This document shows positions 24,873-33,385 of a stretch of DNA of 64,000 bases, one piece after another (the stretch's first letter is position 1; every line of letters starts with the position of its first letter). The notes beneath the pieces are model-generated. The model was not told the DNA's origin. It searched no databases and saw only the letters and a list, made by a program, of their open reading frames with translations. The DNA is from Planctomycetota bacterium (GTDB taxonomy: Bacteria > Planctomycetota > J058), in the NCBI GenBank assembly GCA_023954375.1, contig JAMLIC010000014.1, forward strand, positions 124,001-188,000. The letters run 5' to 3'. A program made the position numbers and the translations under genes.

Positions 24873-24906
24873 GGGAGGACCTCAGGTGGAGGAGGCGGAG
24901 CAGTCA

Positions 24907-25043
24907 ACCACGGAGGACACGGAGGGCACGGAGAGGTAGGGAGTCTCGACCGTGGCCCGAGGGAGCTCGCGCGAGGAGGAAGAGCTCGAGAGCCTGCGGA
25001 CGGCTCCTCTTCTTGCCTCCGTGTCCTCCGTGCACTCCGTGGT
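24907..25043. repeat. Second inverted pair of the CACGGAGGACACGG-type repeat
   Basis: Arms at 24907-24933 and 25017-25043 are near-perfect inverted copies with an 83-base centre, in the 177-base gap between the C25 gene and the thiolase gene. The arms share their core with the pair at 7026-7104. Confidence 0.7.
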
Positions 25044-25049
25044 GAAATC

Positions 25050-26315
25050 CTATGCGTCGCCCCGCCGGAAGATCGTCACCACCGCCGTCCGGTCGTCGCC
25101 GCCCATGTTCTGGGCCAGGCCGACCCTCGGCGTCGACGCGACCTGGTAGTCGCCGCAGCGGCCGAGCAGCTGCCGGCTGACCTCGACCGCCTGCTTCACC
25201 CCCGTGGCGCCGACCGGGTGCCCGAAGGCCATGAGGCCGCCGCCGGTGTTCACCGGGAGCCGGCCCGTGAGCGTCATCGCGCCCTCGTCGATCAGCTTCT
25301 TCGCCTGCCCGCGCTCGGCGAAGCCCAGCGCCTCGACGGCCAGGAGCTGCGCGATCGAGAAGCAGTCGTGGACCTCGGCCACGCCGATGTCCTTCGGCCC
25401 CAGCCCGGCCGCCTCGTAGGCCTCCAGGGCGGCCGCGCGCGTGACCTCCATCTCGAGCAGGTCGGCCGGCCCCTCGATCGGCCCGGTCGCGTGCCCGTAG
25501 GCCAGGACCTCGACCGCGTCGGCCGGCGACTTGCCCGCCTTGCGCAGCCCGGCCTCCGACACGAGGACCACCGCCGAGCCGCCGTCCGACACCTGCGAGC
25601 AGTCGGACACCTTGAGGAACGGCTTGAGCTCCGGGTTCTCCAGGAACAGCGGGTTCTTGTCGCTCGCCTCGCGCGCCTGCTCGACCGACATCTTCACGGT
25701 CCGCATGTGCGCCTTCGGGTTCTTGCTCGCGTTGGCGTAGGCGCTGGCCACGACCTTGGCCACGTCGCCCGCCTCGAGCCCGAACGCGGCCATGTAGGCC
25801 TTCATGCGCCGGGCGAACAGGGCCGGGAAGGTGAACGGGTCGATCTCGCGCTGCGTGCGGTAGTGGGCCGCGCGCGCCAGGTAGTCGGCGCCGACCTTGG
25901 CGTTGACCGTCGTCTGCACCTCGGCCCCGACGACGAGCGCCACGTCGACGCCGGCGCACACCGAGTCGATCGCCGCCGTCAGCGCCAGCGCCCCGCTGGC
26001 GCAGGCGCCCTCGACGCGCATGAACGCCTTGCCCCGCAGGTCGGGGTGGGCCGACGCCAGCACCGCGCCCAGGTGGCCCTGGTTCACGAACAGCTCGCCC
26101 GTGAAGTTGCCGACGAAGCCCTTCTGCACGTCGCGCGGCTGGAGGCCCGCGTCGGCCAGCGCGCCGAGGGCCGCCTCGCGCACGTGGTCCTCGATCGTGG
26201 GGTTGTCGCGCTTGCCGAAGTCGGGGTGCCCCTTCCAGATGAAGTCGGGGTGGAACTTGCCGAGGAACGTCGTGTTCGCGCCGCCGAGCACGTAGACCTT
26301 GCGCGCCAGCTTCAT
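25050..26315 (-). CDS. Thiolase / acetyl-CoA acetyltransferase family protein (SCP2-type)
   Basis: 421 aa from the ATG at 26315, which follows AAGGAGGT; longer in-frame starts add non-protein-like sequence. Nucleophile Cys105 lies in 'VEGACASGALAL', and the other thiolase blocks are 'AEVHDCFSIAQL' (about 316-328) and 'NTGGGLMAFGHPVGATG' (about 366-382). The sequence is of the SCP-x/lipid-transfer type rather than the classical FadA type: its active-site His motif is 'HDCFS' and the usual C-terminal 'CGG.G' Cys is replaced by 'NMGGDD'. Such enzymes cleave or condense acyl-CoA thioesters, often for branched-chain or sterol-like substrates. The usual partner, a small OB-fold zinc protein, is not adjacent, so the pathway is uncertain. 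Confidence 0.88.
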   Translation of the reverse strand: MKLARKVYVLGGANTTFLGKFHPDFIWKGHPDFGKRDNPTIEDHVREAALGALADAGLQPRDVQKGFVGNFTGELFVNQGHLGAVLASAHPDLRGKAFMRVEGACASGALALTAAIDSVCAGVDVALVVGAEVQTTVNAKVGADYLARAAHYRTQREIDPFTFPALFARRMKAYMAAFGLEAGDVAKVVASAYANASKNPKAHMRTVKMSVEQAREASDKNPLFLENPELKPFLKVSDCSQVSDGGSAVVLVSEAGLRKAGKSPADAVEVLAYGHATGPIEGPADLLEMEVTRAAALEAYEAAGLGPKDIGVAEVHDCFSIAQLLAVEALGFAERGQAKKLIDEGAMTLTGRLPVNTGGGLMAFGHPVGATGVKQAVEVSRQLLGRCGDYQVASTPRVGLAQNMGGDDRTAVVTIFRRGDA

Positions 26316-26496
26316 GGGGGGACCTCCTTGCCGAGCCCGCCATTCTACGGCCTCGTGCGAGCGGCGGGCCGCGACCCGGGCGCAACCCGCATGGCCAGCG
26401 GCTCCCGGCGCCCGCCCATGCGCCAACCCGGCGACCGTGCTACTCTGAGACCGTCGGCGCGTGTGCCGCCGAGAACGTGGTCGGGGGGAGCCTCCG

Positions 26497-27393
26497 GTGG
26501 GCGTCGTCAAGGCCACCCACGTCCTGTGCGTCGTCTACTTCCTGGGCTTCCTGGTCCAGGTGATCGGCCAGGGGGCGACCTGGCACCTCGCCGTCGTCCA
26601 GGCGCTCGGAGTGCACGACGCCGCCGGCGTCCTCGCCCGGCCCTGGACGCTCGTCACCCACCTCGTCCTGCACCGCCATCCCCTCGAGGCCGTCCTCGCC
26701 GCGGGGATCCTCCTCCTCGCGGGCGCGCGGGTGGAGCGGCGCCTCGGCGCGGCGCGCTTCCTCGCCGTCTACCTGACGGCGGGCGCGCTCGTGGCCCTGG
26801 CGCACGTCGGCCTCGTCGAGGCCGGGATCGCCCCGGGCCGCGTGCTCACCGGCTCGCTCGGCGCGTCGACCGGCCTCCTCACGGCCTTCCTCTTCCTCAT
26901 GCCGGAGCGGCGGGTCGGCAGCGTCCCCTACCCGGTCTGCTACGTCGTCGTCGCCGCCGTGCTCGTGGCCCTCGTCGGCCTGATCGGCTTCTACGACGAG
27001 CGCGCCCTGCGCGAGCGCGCCGAGAAGGCCCGCTCCTGGGCCGAGGGCGGCGAGGCCTACCGCCCCGAGGAGCGCGTCGACCTCCTCTGGCACGCGAGCG
27101 CCGAGCGCCGCACCCGCCCCAACCACCTCGTGCACCTGCTGGGGTTCGCCCTGGGCGGCGTGGCCCTCGGCTCGACCCTGGCGGCCGGGCGCTACCGGCA
27201 GCGGGCGCGCATGCTCCGCGAGATCCGCGGCCTCCAGGAGGAGGTCGATGCGCGCGCGCGCGTCGACGAGCTCCTCGACAAGATCAGCCGCCACGGCATG
27301 AGCTCGCTCTCGCGCAACGAACGCAAGTTCTTGCGCTACGCGAGCCGCTTCTACCGCGGCGTCCCGGGGTCCCAGGCGTCGTCGAGCCCCTGA
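26497..27393 (+). CDS. Rhomboid-family intramembrane serine protease
   Basis: 298 aa from the GTG at 26497, chosen for its GGGGGAG site; a GTG at 26461 is also possible. Several membrane segments are evident. The rhomboid dyad is present: Ser124 in 'TGSLGASTGLL' and His213 in 'RPNHLVHLLGFALGGVALG'. A long amphipathic loop (about 165-207) separates the fifth and sixth segments. The tail has a small helical domain 'RVDELLDKISRHGMSSLSRNERKFL' (about 263-287), a C-terminal extension known in many Bacteroidetes and planctomycete rhomboids. It should cleave single-pass membrane proteins within the bilayer. An extended -10-like TGCTACTCT lies at about 26437-26445. Confidence 0.87.
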   Translation: MGVVKATHVLCVVYFLGFLVQVIGQGATWHLAVVQALGVHDAAGVLARPWTLVTHLVLHRHPLEAVLAAGILLLAGARVERRLGAARFLAVYLTAGALVALAHVGLVEAGIAPGRVLTGSLGASTGLLTAFLFLMPERRVGSVPYPVCYVVVAAVLVALVGLIGFYDERALRERAEKARSWAEGGEAYRPEERVDLLWHASAERRTRPNHLVHLLGFALGGVALGSTLAAGRYRQRARMLREIRGLQEEVDARARVDELLDKISRHGMSSLSRNERKFLRYASRFYRGVPGSQASSSP

Positions 27394-27400
27394 CCTCGAC

Positions 27401-27805
27401 CTAGCGGCCGGCGGCGGGCGGCTGGGGGATCCCCGAGGGCGGCGGCGGCGCCGCGACCTCGTCGGTCTCGTCCTCGTCCTCGTCCTCGTCGCCGTCGGTC
27501 TCGGTGATGCCGGCCGGGACCGTGTCCATCACCTTGGCCTTCATGACCTTCCCGGGCTTGAAGGAGACGACGGTCTTCTCGGGCACCTGCACCGAGTCCC
27601 CGGTCTTGGGGTTACGCGCCGTGCGCGGCTTGCGCCGCTTGAGCTCGAAGATCCCGAACTCCCGGAACTCGATCCGGTTGCCGCGCGAGAGCTCGTCGAT
27701 GATCTGGTCCATGAAGACCTGCACGATCTGCCCGGTCTGCGTCGTCGTGAGGCCGTGCCGTTCGCTGACGGTCTTGACGATTTCCTTCTTGCTGATCGTC
27801 GCCAC
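27401..27805 (-). CDS. HU/IHF-family DNA-binding protein with acidic C-terminal tail
   Basis: 134 aa, GTG start with GAGAGG upstream. Residues 1-92 are a standard HU/IHF domain: 'TISKKEIVKTVSERHGL', the dimer helix 'IVQVFMDQIIDELSRGNRIEFREFGIF', and the DNA arm 'RRKPRTARNPKTGDSVQVPEKTVVSFKPGK'. The arm carries the usual 'RNPKTG' turn next to the intercalating position. HU bends and compacts DNA as a dimer. The tail 'ETDGDEDEDEDETDE' followed by Pro-rich sequence is strongly acidic, whereas tailed HU proteins in other phyla usually have basic Lys/Ala repeats. The tail may shield the DNA arms or bind basic proteins. A good promoter is visible upstream (27840-27868). Confidence 0.92.
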   Translation of the reverse strand: MATISKKEIVKTVSERHGLTTTQTGQIVQVFMDQIIDELSRGNRIEFREFGIFELKRRKPRTARNPKTGDSVQVPEKTVVSFKPGKVMKAKVMDTVPAGITETDGDEDEDEDETDEVAAPPPPSGIPQPPAAGR

Positions 27806-27839
27806 GCGTTGCCTCTCGTAGGGTTAGGTCGTCCCGGGC

Positions 27840-27868
27840 AACATACCACCGGGGTCCGACGACGTAAA
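27840..27868 (-). promoter_or_regulatory. Sigma70-type promoter for the HU-like gene
   Basis: On the minus strand TTTACG (27868-27863) and TATGTT (27845-27840) are separated by 17 bases and lie 35 bases before the GTG at 27805. They fit -35 and -10 elements. Confidence 0.6.
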
Positions 27869-27933
27869 GCCCATGTTTTCCGCACGTTCGGCGCGCCGGC
27901 GCCGCCGGCTCCACGCCCCTTGCCCTCAAGAGG

Positions 27934-29892
27934 TTACGGCCCCAAGTCCGCCCGGGCGAGCGCCTTGCGGACGAGGCCGGTGGCGTCGCTCTCGGCGAGG
28001 GCGCGGCCGAGGCGCTCGCGCCGGTCGGGGTCGTCGACCCGCAGGGCCAGGTCGAGGGCGCGCAGCTTGATGCTCGGGTCCGGGTCGCGCTGGGCGCGCG
28101 CGACCACGTCGTCGGTGCGCAGCTCGTTGGGGCGCTGGGCCGCGAGCAGGAGCCCGGCGTCGAGCCCCCGCGGACCGTCCGCGGCCTGCCGGTAGGTCTC
28201 CTCGAGGGCGTCCGGGGCGGGCGGGAAGTGCGCCTCGAGCAGGTGCAGGGCCAGGTGGCGGGCCTCGGCCCGGCGGTGGCCCAGCTCGGCCAGGACGGCG
28301 CGCGCGACCGCCGGCGGGTCGAGGCCGGCGCCGAAGGTGAGGCCCACCGCCAGCTCGCGCGCGAACTCGCGCGACCCGAGGTAGGGGAGCCGGTCCTCGG
28401 CGGCGCGCGCGACGAGGCGGAACAGGGCGCGCACGAGCGCCTCGGGCTGGCCCGCCGGGGCGAGGAGCAGGTGGTAGGTCGTGGGGCGCCCGTCGAGCGT
28501 GGCCACGCGCACGAACGTGCGCCCGGCGGCCACCTCGGCGCGCGCCACGGAGAGCCACCGGTGCGGCGGGGGCTCGAGCGTGAACAGCGGCGCCGAGAAG
28601 TCGGGCGGGTAGGCGCGGGCGATCGCCCGCGCCCGCGGCTCGCGGCGCAGGAGCACGGCCACGATCGGCTGCCCGGCGCGGGCGTCGATCGCGTGGAGGT
28701 CGGTCCCGTCGCCGTCGGCGAGGTCGAGGCGCCCCGAGACGACGCGGCCCAGGTCGTGGACCACCGCGCCCAGGGGCGTCCGGTCCGCGCCCGAGCGCGC
28801 CTCGGGGTCGACGCGCTCGACCTTCAGCGACACGCGCGTCCGTCGAGACCCGGCCCGCGACTCCGGCCGCTGGGCGAGGACGGCGCGCGCCAGCGGGAAG
28901 GTGATCGTGGTCGTCCCCGGCTCGAGCGCGGGGAGCGTCACCGGGGCGGAGAGCTCGAGCGCCGTCTCGCCGGCGCCGAGCGTCACGTCGCGCTCGACCA
29001 GGCGCAGGACCGCCGGGCCGGCGGCGCGCGCGCGCACGAGCAGCGGCGGCGCCGGCTCGAAGAGCGGCAGCGGCGGGAGCGGCGCGTCCCCGAGCGTGAT
29101 CGTGAGGAAGAAGTCGGGGTCGCCCCAGTCGTCGTGCAGCGTCGGCAGCCCCTGCACCTCCGCCACGCGCACGCGCAGCGTCACGGCCTCGTGGTCCGGC
29201 GCGAGCACGTCGGGCCCGGGGCTGGCCAGGACGGCCGGGAGGAGGCCCGCGACCGACGCGAGCGGCGTGACGACCGGCCGCGGCCCGTGCGCGCCGGTGA
29301 CGAAGCCGAGCAGCGCCCCGTCCGCGGTGAGCACGGCCGCGCCGGCCGCCTCCTGGGCCCTGGCCTCGAACGAGCGCACGTCTCCCGCGCCGGCGCGCGC
29401 CAGCGCCGTGAGGCGCACCTCCGCGCCGACGACCTCGGCCACCGTGGTCGCCTGCACGACCAGGGCGCCCAGCCCCGGCGTGACGACGCGCACGGCGTCG
29501 CCCGGGTGCGGCGGGCCTGCCGGGCCCACCGGCCGCAGGTCGCGCTCGCCGCGCGGCACCTCGACCAGGAGCAGGTCGCGCCCCTCGCAGCGCACGGGGC
29601 GCCCGTCGTCGCGGACCACCGGGAGGCGGTCGAGGCCGAGCGCCACGACGAGCCGCTCCGGCAGCGGGCCCGCCGGGCAGGGCGAGGCGACGAGCACCGC
29701 GGCGCGGTCGGTCGTGCGGACGATCGCGCCGACGCCGACCGCGCGCCCGTCCTCGTCGAGGAGCGGCACGAGCGAGGGCACCTGCCCGCCCCGCGCCGGC
29801 GCGTCGGGCCGCTCCTCGGGCGCGCACGCGGGGGCGAGCAGCGCGAGCGCGAGCGCGAGCGCGGCCCGCCCCGCTCGCGGGGAACGCCTCAT
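27934..29892 (-). CDS. Lipoprotein with degenerate trypsin-like domain
   Basis: 652 aa. 'ALALALALLAPACAPEE' gives a lipobox with Cys23. Residues about 45-225 resemble a trypsin-like/HtrA fold ('AVGVGAIVRTTDRAAVLVAS', 'RDLLLVEVPRG', 'AAGAAVLTADGALLGFVTG'), but the region of the catalytic His has become 'ASPCPAG' and the 'NSGGPL' Ser motif is 'AAGAAV', so it should be inactive. The rest is beta-rich, then helical repeats near the C-terminus ('DPDPSIKLRALDLALRVDDPDRRERLGRAL') like HEAT repeats. The start codon overlaps the stop of the upstream methyltransferase gene (ATGA), so the two are coupled. It is a second example in this window of exported proteases that lost their triad. The assignment of the fold is by pattern only. 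Confidence 0.72.
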   Translation of the reverse strand: MRRSPRAGRAALALALALLAPACAPEERPDAPARGGQVPSLVPLLDEDGRAVGVGAIVRTTDRAAVLVASPCPAGPLPERLVVALGLDRLPVVRDDGRPVRCEGRDLLLVEVPRGERDLRPVGPAGPPHPGDAVRVVTPGLGALVVQATTVAEVVGAEVRLTALARAGAGDVRSFEARAQEAAGAAVLTADGALLGFVTGAHGPRPVVTPLASVAGLLPAVLASPGPDVLAPDHEAVTLRVRVAEVQGLPTLHDDWGDPDFFLTITLGDAPLPPLPLFEPAPPLLVRARAAGPAVLRLVERDVTLGAGETALELSAPVTLPALEPGTTTITFPLARAVLAQRPESRAGSRRTRVSLKVERVDPEARSGADRTPLGAVVHDLGRVVSGRLDLADGDGTDLHAIDARAGQPIVAVLLRREPRARAIARAYPPDFSAPLFTLEPPPHRWLSVARAEVAAGRTFVRVATLDGRPTTYHLLLAPAGQPEALVRALFRLVARAAEDRLPYLGSREFARELAVGLTFGAGLDPPAVARAVLAELGHRRAEARHLALHLLEAHFPPAPDALEETYRQAADGPRGLDAGLLLAAQRPNELRTDDVVARAQRDPDPSIKLRALDLALRVDDPDRRERLGRALAESDATGLVRKALARADLGP

Positions 29893-31784
29893 GCGCCTGC
29901 GGGCGGCGGCGCGCCGTCGCCGGCCGGGCGCGGCCGGGCCGCCGGCATCTCGTCGCCCGAGACCGCGAGCGGGTCGGGCGGCGGGCCGTCGAGCTCCGTG
30001 AACGGGTCGGCCACCGTCTTCGCCGGCGCGGCCGTGGGCGACACGACGTCGGCCGCCCCGTCGCGGAACTGCCGCCCGAGCTCCTCGTCGAAGAGGGGCG
30101 CCGCGGCGGGCTGCGCGGCCGGCGGGCGGTCGGAGCGCTCCGGGGCGCCCCCCGACGCGGGCCCCGTCGCGGCCCCGGTCGCACGAGGGACGACCGTGAT
30201 CGGCGGCGCGTCGGCGGCGCCCGCCGGGCGGACCAGGTCCGGCGCGTCGGCGGCGTCCGCCGGCACCTCGTCCAGCGTGACCAGCCCGCGCTCGAGCATG
30301 ACCAGGAAGGCGCGCCGGCAGCGGTCGTCGAGCTCGGCCACGGCCTGCCCGGTGTCGCGCGCCAGCCGGGCGATCACCTGCGGGACGGTCGAGCGGTTGT
30401 CCACGCGCTCGAGCAGGTCGCGCACGAGCGGCTTGATGTCGAGCTCGGGCGACATGAGCGCGCTGCGGAACACGACCCGGAAGTCCTTCGTCTCGAACCC
30501 GGACCCCGTCGGCCGCCGCCGCTCGAGCAGCAGGATGTCGTCGGGCACGCCCACGCGCATGCGGTCGAGGGCCTGGAGCGACGGGATCCGCCGCACCCGC
30601 CGCTTCGCGGCGACGAGCCGCGCGAGCTCGGCCGACATGTCGCGCGCGGGCGGCTTGGCCTCGTCCTCCTGGGTCCACGGCGGGTGCGGGGCCTCGTCGT
30701 TCCACTGGAAGGTGAGCACGACGCCGACGACGCGCTGGAAGCGCTGCGAGCGCAGGTTCGTCACCCACTCGAGGAGCTTGCCGGCGTAGCGGTCGTACTG
30801 CTCGCCGAACACCCGCCGCGTGTGGGTGACGGCGTAGTCGACGACGTCCTCCTCGCCCAGGCGCAGGGCGTGCATGTTCATGTTCGCGCCGACGAGCCAG
30901 CGGCGCACGCGCTCGAGGTAGCTCTCCCCCTCGCGCTCGGCGACGTGGGTGACGACCTGCGCCACGCCGTCCTGCGCCAGGTGGTCGGGGAGCGAGGCGA
31001 TGATCCGTCGCAGCACGTCGGCGCCGCTCGGGCCGCCGTCGCGGTAGGTGACCTCGTAGACCGGGGCCGGGACGAACGGCGGGTTGGCCAGGACCAGGTC
31101 GAAGCGCTCGCCGCCGACGGGCGAGTAGAGGTCGCCCTCCACGAACACCGCGTTCCACGCGTCGTTGAGCATGGCGTTGAGCCGGGCGAAGTTCACGGCG
31201 CGGCCGCTCACGTCGACGCCGACCGCCCGCTCGGCGCTGGCCGCCGCCATCACCCCGTGCACGCCCGAGCCGGCGCACAGGTCGAGGGCGGCGCGGATCG
31301 GCCGGCGCAGCGTCGTGCGCGCCAGGTAGTAGCTGTCGGCGCCGAGGTACATGACCGGGTCGCGCGGGACCCTGGCCTTGATCCACGGCTGGTGGGCGAA
31401 GCGGTGGTCGGTGAAGAAGAGCTGCTCGCCGACGGGGTAGAGGCTGACGCGGGCCCGATACGTCCGCGCCCGCGGGTCGCGCTTGAGGATGCGCGCCGCG
31501 CGCAGCACCTTGCGGGCGTCGGCGTCGAAGAGCTCCTTGAGCTCCTCCTCGGTGACGGTCCCCTGCAGGAGGAGGAGCATGATCGCGAGGTCGAGGGGCG
31601 AGCGCCGCCGCAGCCGGTAGTTGAGGTAGTAGGGGTAGGCGGCCAGCTCGATCGCCGTGATGTCCTTCAGGTTGAGCCGGTCGCGCACCCCCTGCTCCGT
31701 GTAACCGAGGGCGCGGAGGACGCCGCCCAGGCGGCGCAGCCCGTCGGGGTCGATCCGCTCGAGGTCGAAGAACGCCTTGGACAC
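29889..31784 (-). CDS. Class I SAM-dependent methyltransferase with N- and C-terminal extensions
   Basis: 631 aa. An N-terminal helical/winged region (about 1-150) resembles the extra domain of N5-glutamine or 23S rRNA-type methyltransferases. The Rossmann core has motif I 'ALDLCAGSGVHGVMAA' (about 166-181), acidic motif 'AVGVDVSGRAV' and catalytic motif 'LVLANPPFVP' (about 230-240), the NPPF signature of enzymes that methylate amide or exocyclic amino nitrogen. Residues about 390-500 form a further helical region ('DIKPLVRDLLERVDNRSTVPQVI'), and the last 120 residues are Ala/Pro-rich and disordered. Target (protein Gln, RNA or DNA base) cannot be decided by eye. It is translationally coupled to the lipoprotein gene that follows. 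Confidence 0.82.
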   Translation of the reverse strand: MSKAFFDLERIDPDGLRRLGGVLRALGYTEQGVRDRLNLKDITAIELAAYPYYLNYRLRRRSPLDLAIMLLLLQGTVTEEELKELFDADARKVLRAARILKRDPRARTYRARVSLYPVGEQLFFTDHRFAHQPWIKARVPRDPVMYLGADSYYLARTTLRRPIRAALDLCAGSGVHGVMAAASAERAVGVDVSGRAVNFARLNAMLNDAWNAVFVEGDLYSPVGGERFDLVLANPPFVPAPVYEVTYRDGGPSGADVLRRIIASLPDHLAQDGVAQVVTHVAEREGESYLERVRRWLVGANMNMHALRLGEEDVVDYAVTHTRRVFGEQYDRYAGKLLEWVTNLRSQRFQRVVGVVLTFQWNDEAPHPPWTQEDEAKPPARDMSAELARLVAAKRRVRRIPSLQALDRMRVGVPDDILLLERRRPTGSGFETKDFRVVFRSALMSPELDIKPLVRDLLERVDNRSTVPQVIARLARDTGQAVAELDDRCRRAFLVMLERGLVTLDEVPADAADAPDLVRPAGAADAPPITVVPRATGAATGPASGGAPERSDRPPAAQPAAAPLFDEELGRQFRDGAADVVSPTAAPAKTVADPFTELDGPPPDPLAVSGDEMPAARPRPAGDGAPPPAGA

Positions 31785-31906
31785 GGGCGACCTCCTTGGC
31801 CGGGAAGGGTCCTGATTCTGGACGGCGGCCGCCGGCCCGTCAAACGACCCGGCTGGCCCCTCCCGGGGGGGCGCCGTGCTACAAGGTCTGGCACAGGGGG
31901 CGCCCC

Positions 31907-32656
31907 ATGAAGCTCAAGGACCGCGTCGCGATCATCACCGGCGGCGGGCGCAACATCGGCCGCGCGATCGCGTATCGCCTCAACGAGATGGCGTGCAACG
32001 TGGTCGTCGTCGCCCGCACCCAGAAGGAGATCGACCACACCGCCGGCGTGATCCAGGAGCAGGGCGGCCGCTCGCTGCCGATCTGCGCCGACGTGGCCCA
32101 GGAGGCCGACGTCGGGCGCGTGGTCGAGGCGACGCTCCGCCACTTCGGCCGGATCGACTTCCTCATCAACAACGCCGGCGCGTTCCTCTCCAAGCCGATC
32201 GACGAGACCTCGACCGACGAGTTCGACCTGCTGGTGAACACCAACCTGCGCGGCGCGTTCCTCATGTCCCGCGCGGTGGTGCCCCACTTCAAGAAGCAGG
32301 GCGGCGGGCGCATCGTGTCGGTGTCGTCGCTCTTCGGCGTGATCCCGAGCGCGAACGTGTCGGTCTACTGCGCGGCGAAGGCCGGGCTGATCGGCTTCAC
32401 GCGCGCCATGGCGCGCGAGCTGCACGCGCACCACATCAACGTCAACGCGATCTGCCCGGGCGCCGTGACCACGGGCGACAAGGTGATCGAGCTCGAGGAG
32501 ACCCGCTGGGCCCTCGGCGAGCACCTCCTCCCCCGCGACGTCGCCGACGTCGTCGGCTGGCTCCTGATCGACGCCTCGAGCCAGATCACGGGCGCCGTCA
32601 TCGACATCCCGGGCAGCACCGGCTTCCGGGTGGGGCAGCTCGCCGAAGGGCTCTGA
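31907..32656 (+). CDS. Short-chain dehydrogenase/reductase (FabG-like)
   Basis: 249 aa. Classical SDR motifs: NAD(P)-binding 'TGGGRNIGRAIAYRL' (about 11-25), 'NNAGAF', catalytic Ser in 'IVSVSSLFG' and the Tyr/Lys pair in 'VSVYCAAKAGLIGF', then 'ICPGAVTT'. Arg rather than Asp near the end of beta-2 ('VVVVARTQKEI') suggests NADPH. Members reduce ketones or oxidise alcohols in lipid or sugar metabolism; the substrate is not predictable. The ATG at 31907 follows 'CAGGGGG'. The gene is divergent from the methyltransferase gene, and its stop codon is embedded in the perfect hairpin at 32654-32696. Confidence 0.9.
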   Translation: MKLKDRVAIITGGGRNIGRAIAYRLNEMACNVVVVARTQKEIDHTAGVIQEQGGRSLPICADVAQEADVGRVVEATLRHFGRIDFLINNAGAFLSKPIDETSTDEFDLLVNTNLRGAFLMSRAVVPHFKKQGGGRIVSVSSLFGVIPSANVSVYCAAKAGLIGFTRAMARELHAHHINVNAICPGAVTTGDKVIELEETRWALGEHLLPRDVADVVGWLLIDASSQITGAVIDIPGSTGFRVGQLAEGL

Positions 32657-32696
32657 GCTCGAGAAGAAATCGCTGCGCGATTTCTTCTCGAGCTCA
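32654..32696 (+). terminator. Perfect 19-bp hairpin starting in the SDR stop codon
   Basis: Bases 32654-32672 and 32678-32696 are exact reverse complements with a 5-base loop. The arm is less GC-rich than its surroundings (GAAGAAATCG core) and begins at the TGA. It may terminate the SDR transcript, protect its 3' end, or be a mobile hairpin repeat. Confidence 0.7.
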
Positions 32697-32700
32697 GACC

Positions 32701-32985
32701 TGCGATGAGTGATGCGCTCGCGAGGGGCGCGATCGGCGCAAGCGCCCGGGCGACCGACGGTGTTTGGCCCGCTCCGCGCCTGCCTGCGATGAGTGATGCG
32801 CTCGCGAGGGGGGCGCGATCGGCGTACGTGCCCGGGCGACGGTGTTTGGCCCGCTCCGCGCCTCCCCATCGCTCGCTTTGGCGGGTCTGCGATGAGTGAT
32901 GCGCTCGCGATCGGGGCGCGATCGGCGCAAGCGCCCGGGCGACCGACGGTGTTTGGCCCGCTCCGCGCCTCCCCGTCGCTCGCGC
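32701..32985. repeat. Three tandem copies of a ~100-bp dispersed repeat
   Basis: Copies start at 32701, 32785 and 32888 with TGCGATGAGTGATGCGCTCG and continue through CCCGGGCGAC...TGTTTGGCCCGCTCCGCGCC; the second runs to CGCTTTGGCGGGT just before the third. A diverged copy lies at 37222-37327. Short open frames here merely read the repeat ('MSDALARGA') and are not credible genes. Confidence 0.8.
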
Positions 32986-33124
32986 TATCCAACGTTGCAC
33001 ACCGCCCGTACGGCGATGATCAAGACGCCGTGAAGGGCGCACCGCTGTACGTCCTGGTGCATGGCCTCCCGGCCGCACGAAAACGTACAGTCTCCTATGA
33101 TCCCATTAGTCCAGTATTGGTGGT

Positions 33125-33385
33125 CGCTTGTTCAGTCTGGAGTCTCGACTGAACCAATCGGGGCACCCGGGGCGGGCAGGGCTGCCCCAAATCGTTCACC
33201 CCGCTGAGGGGTCGAAGTGGACGTGCCGGGACTTAGCTGTCCCGGCGCGCCTGGCATGAGGGGTGCTCTGTGGGTTCGCGTCGAGGGCGACCAACCACGG
33301 AAGGCCACCATCCCCGACCTTTTCCCCAATGGTCTTCCGGAGCTCTCGTCTCGGACCCAGGCGCGTGGCCTGGGTCCGATCATTT
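33125..33385 (+). ncRNA. Candidate structured RNA of unknown class
   Basis: Bases 32986 to 33422 have no credible gene and are visibly less GC-rich than the rest. Within them are an 8-bp perfect stem (33130-33137/33147-33154), a competing imperfect 16-base stem using the same TGAAC (33150-33165/33183-33198), an 11-bp stem with loop TTAGCT (33222-33232/33239-33249), and a 12-bp terminator-like stem at 33351-33379. I compared it by eye with tmRNA, RNase P, 6S and SRP RNA signatures and found none. Strand is inferred from the terminal hairpin and the TATGAT-like element near 33097. Alternative: a leader or remnant with accidental symmetry. Confidence 0.4.
33351..33379. terminator. 12-bp terminator-like hairpin
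   Basis: Perfect 12-bp stem (33351-33362/33368-33379) with loop GCGTG, followed on the plus strand by ATCATTTCC. It lies 43 bases beyond the mazG stop on the opposite strand and could serve both directions. Confidence 0.55.

Noticed and set aside
32705..33078. Short frames on both strands giving 'MSDALARGA' or 'RAHHSSQ' peptides
   Set aside because: They read through the ~100-bp repeat copies, and the peptides simply repeat with the DNA; no ribosome sites or protein-like composition.
33130..33380. tmRNA, RNase P RNA, 6S RNA or SRP RNA
   Set aside because: None of the conserved core sequences of these RNAs could be found.
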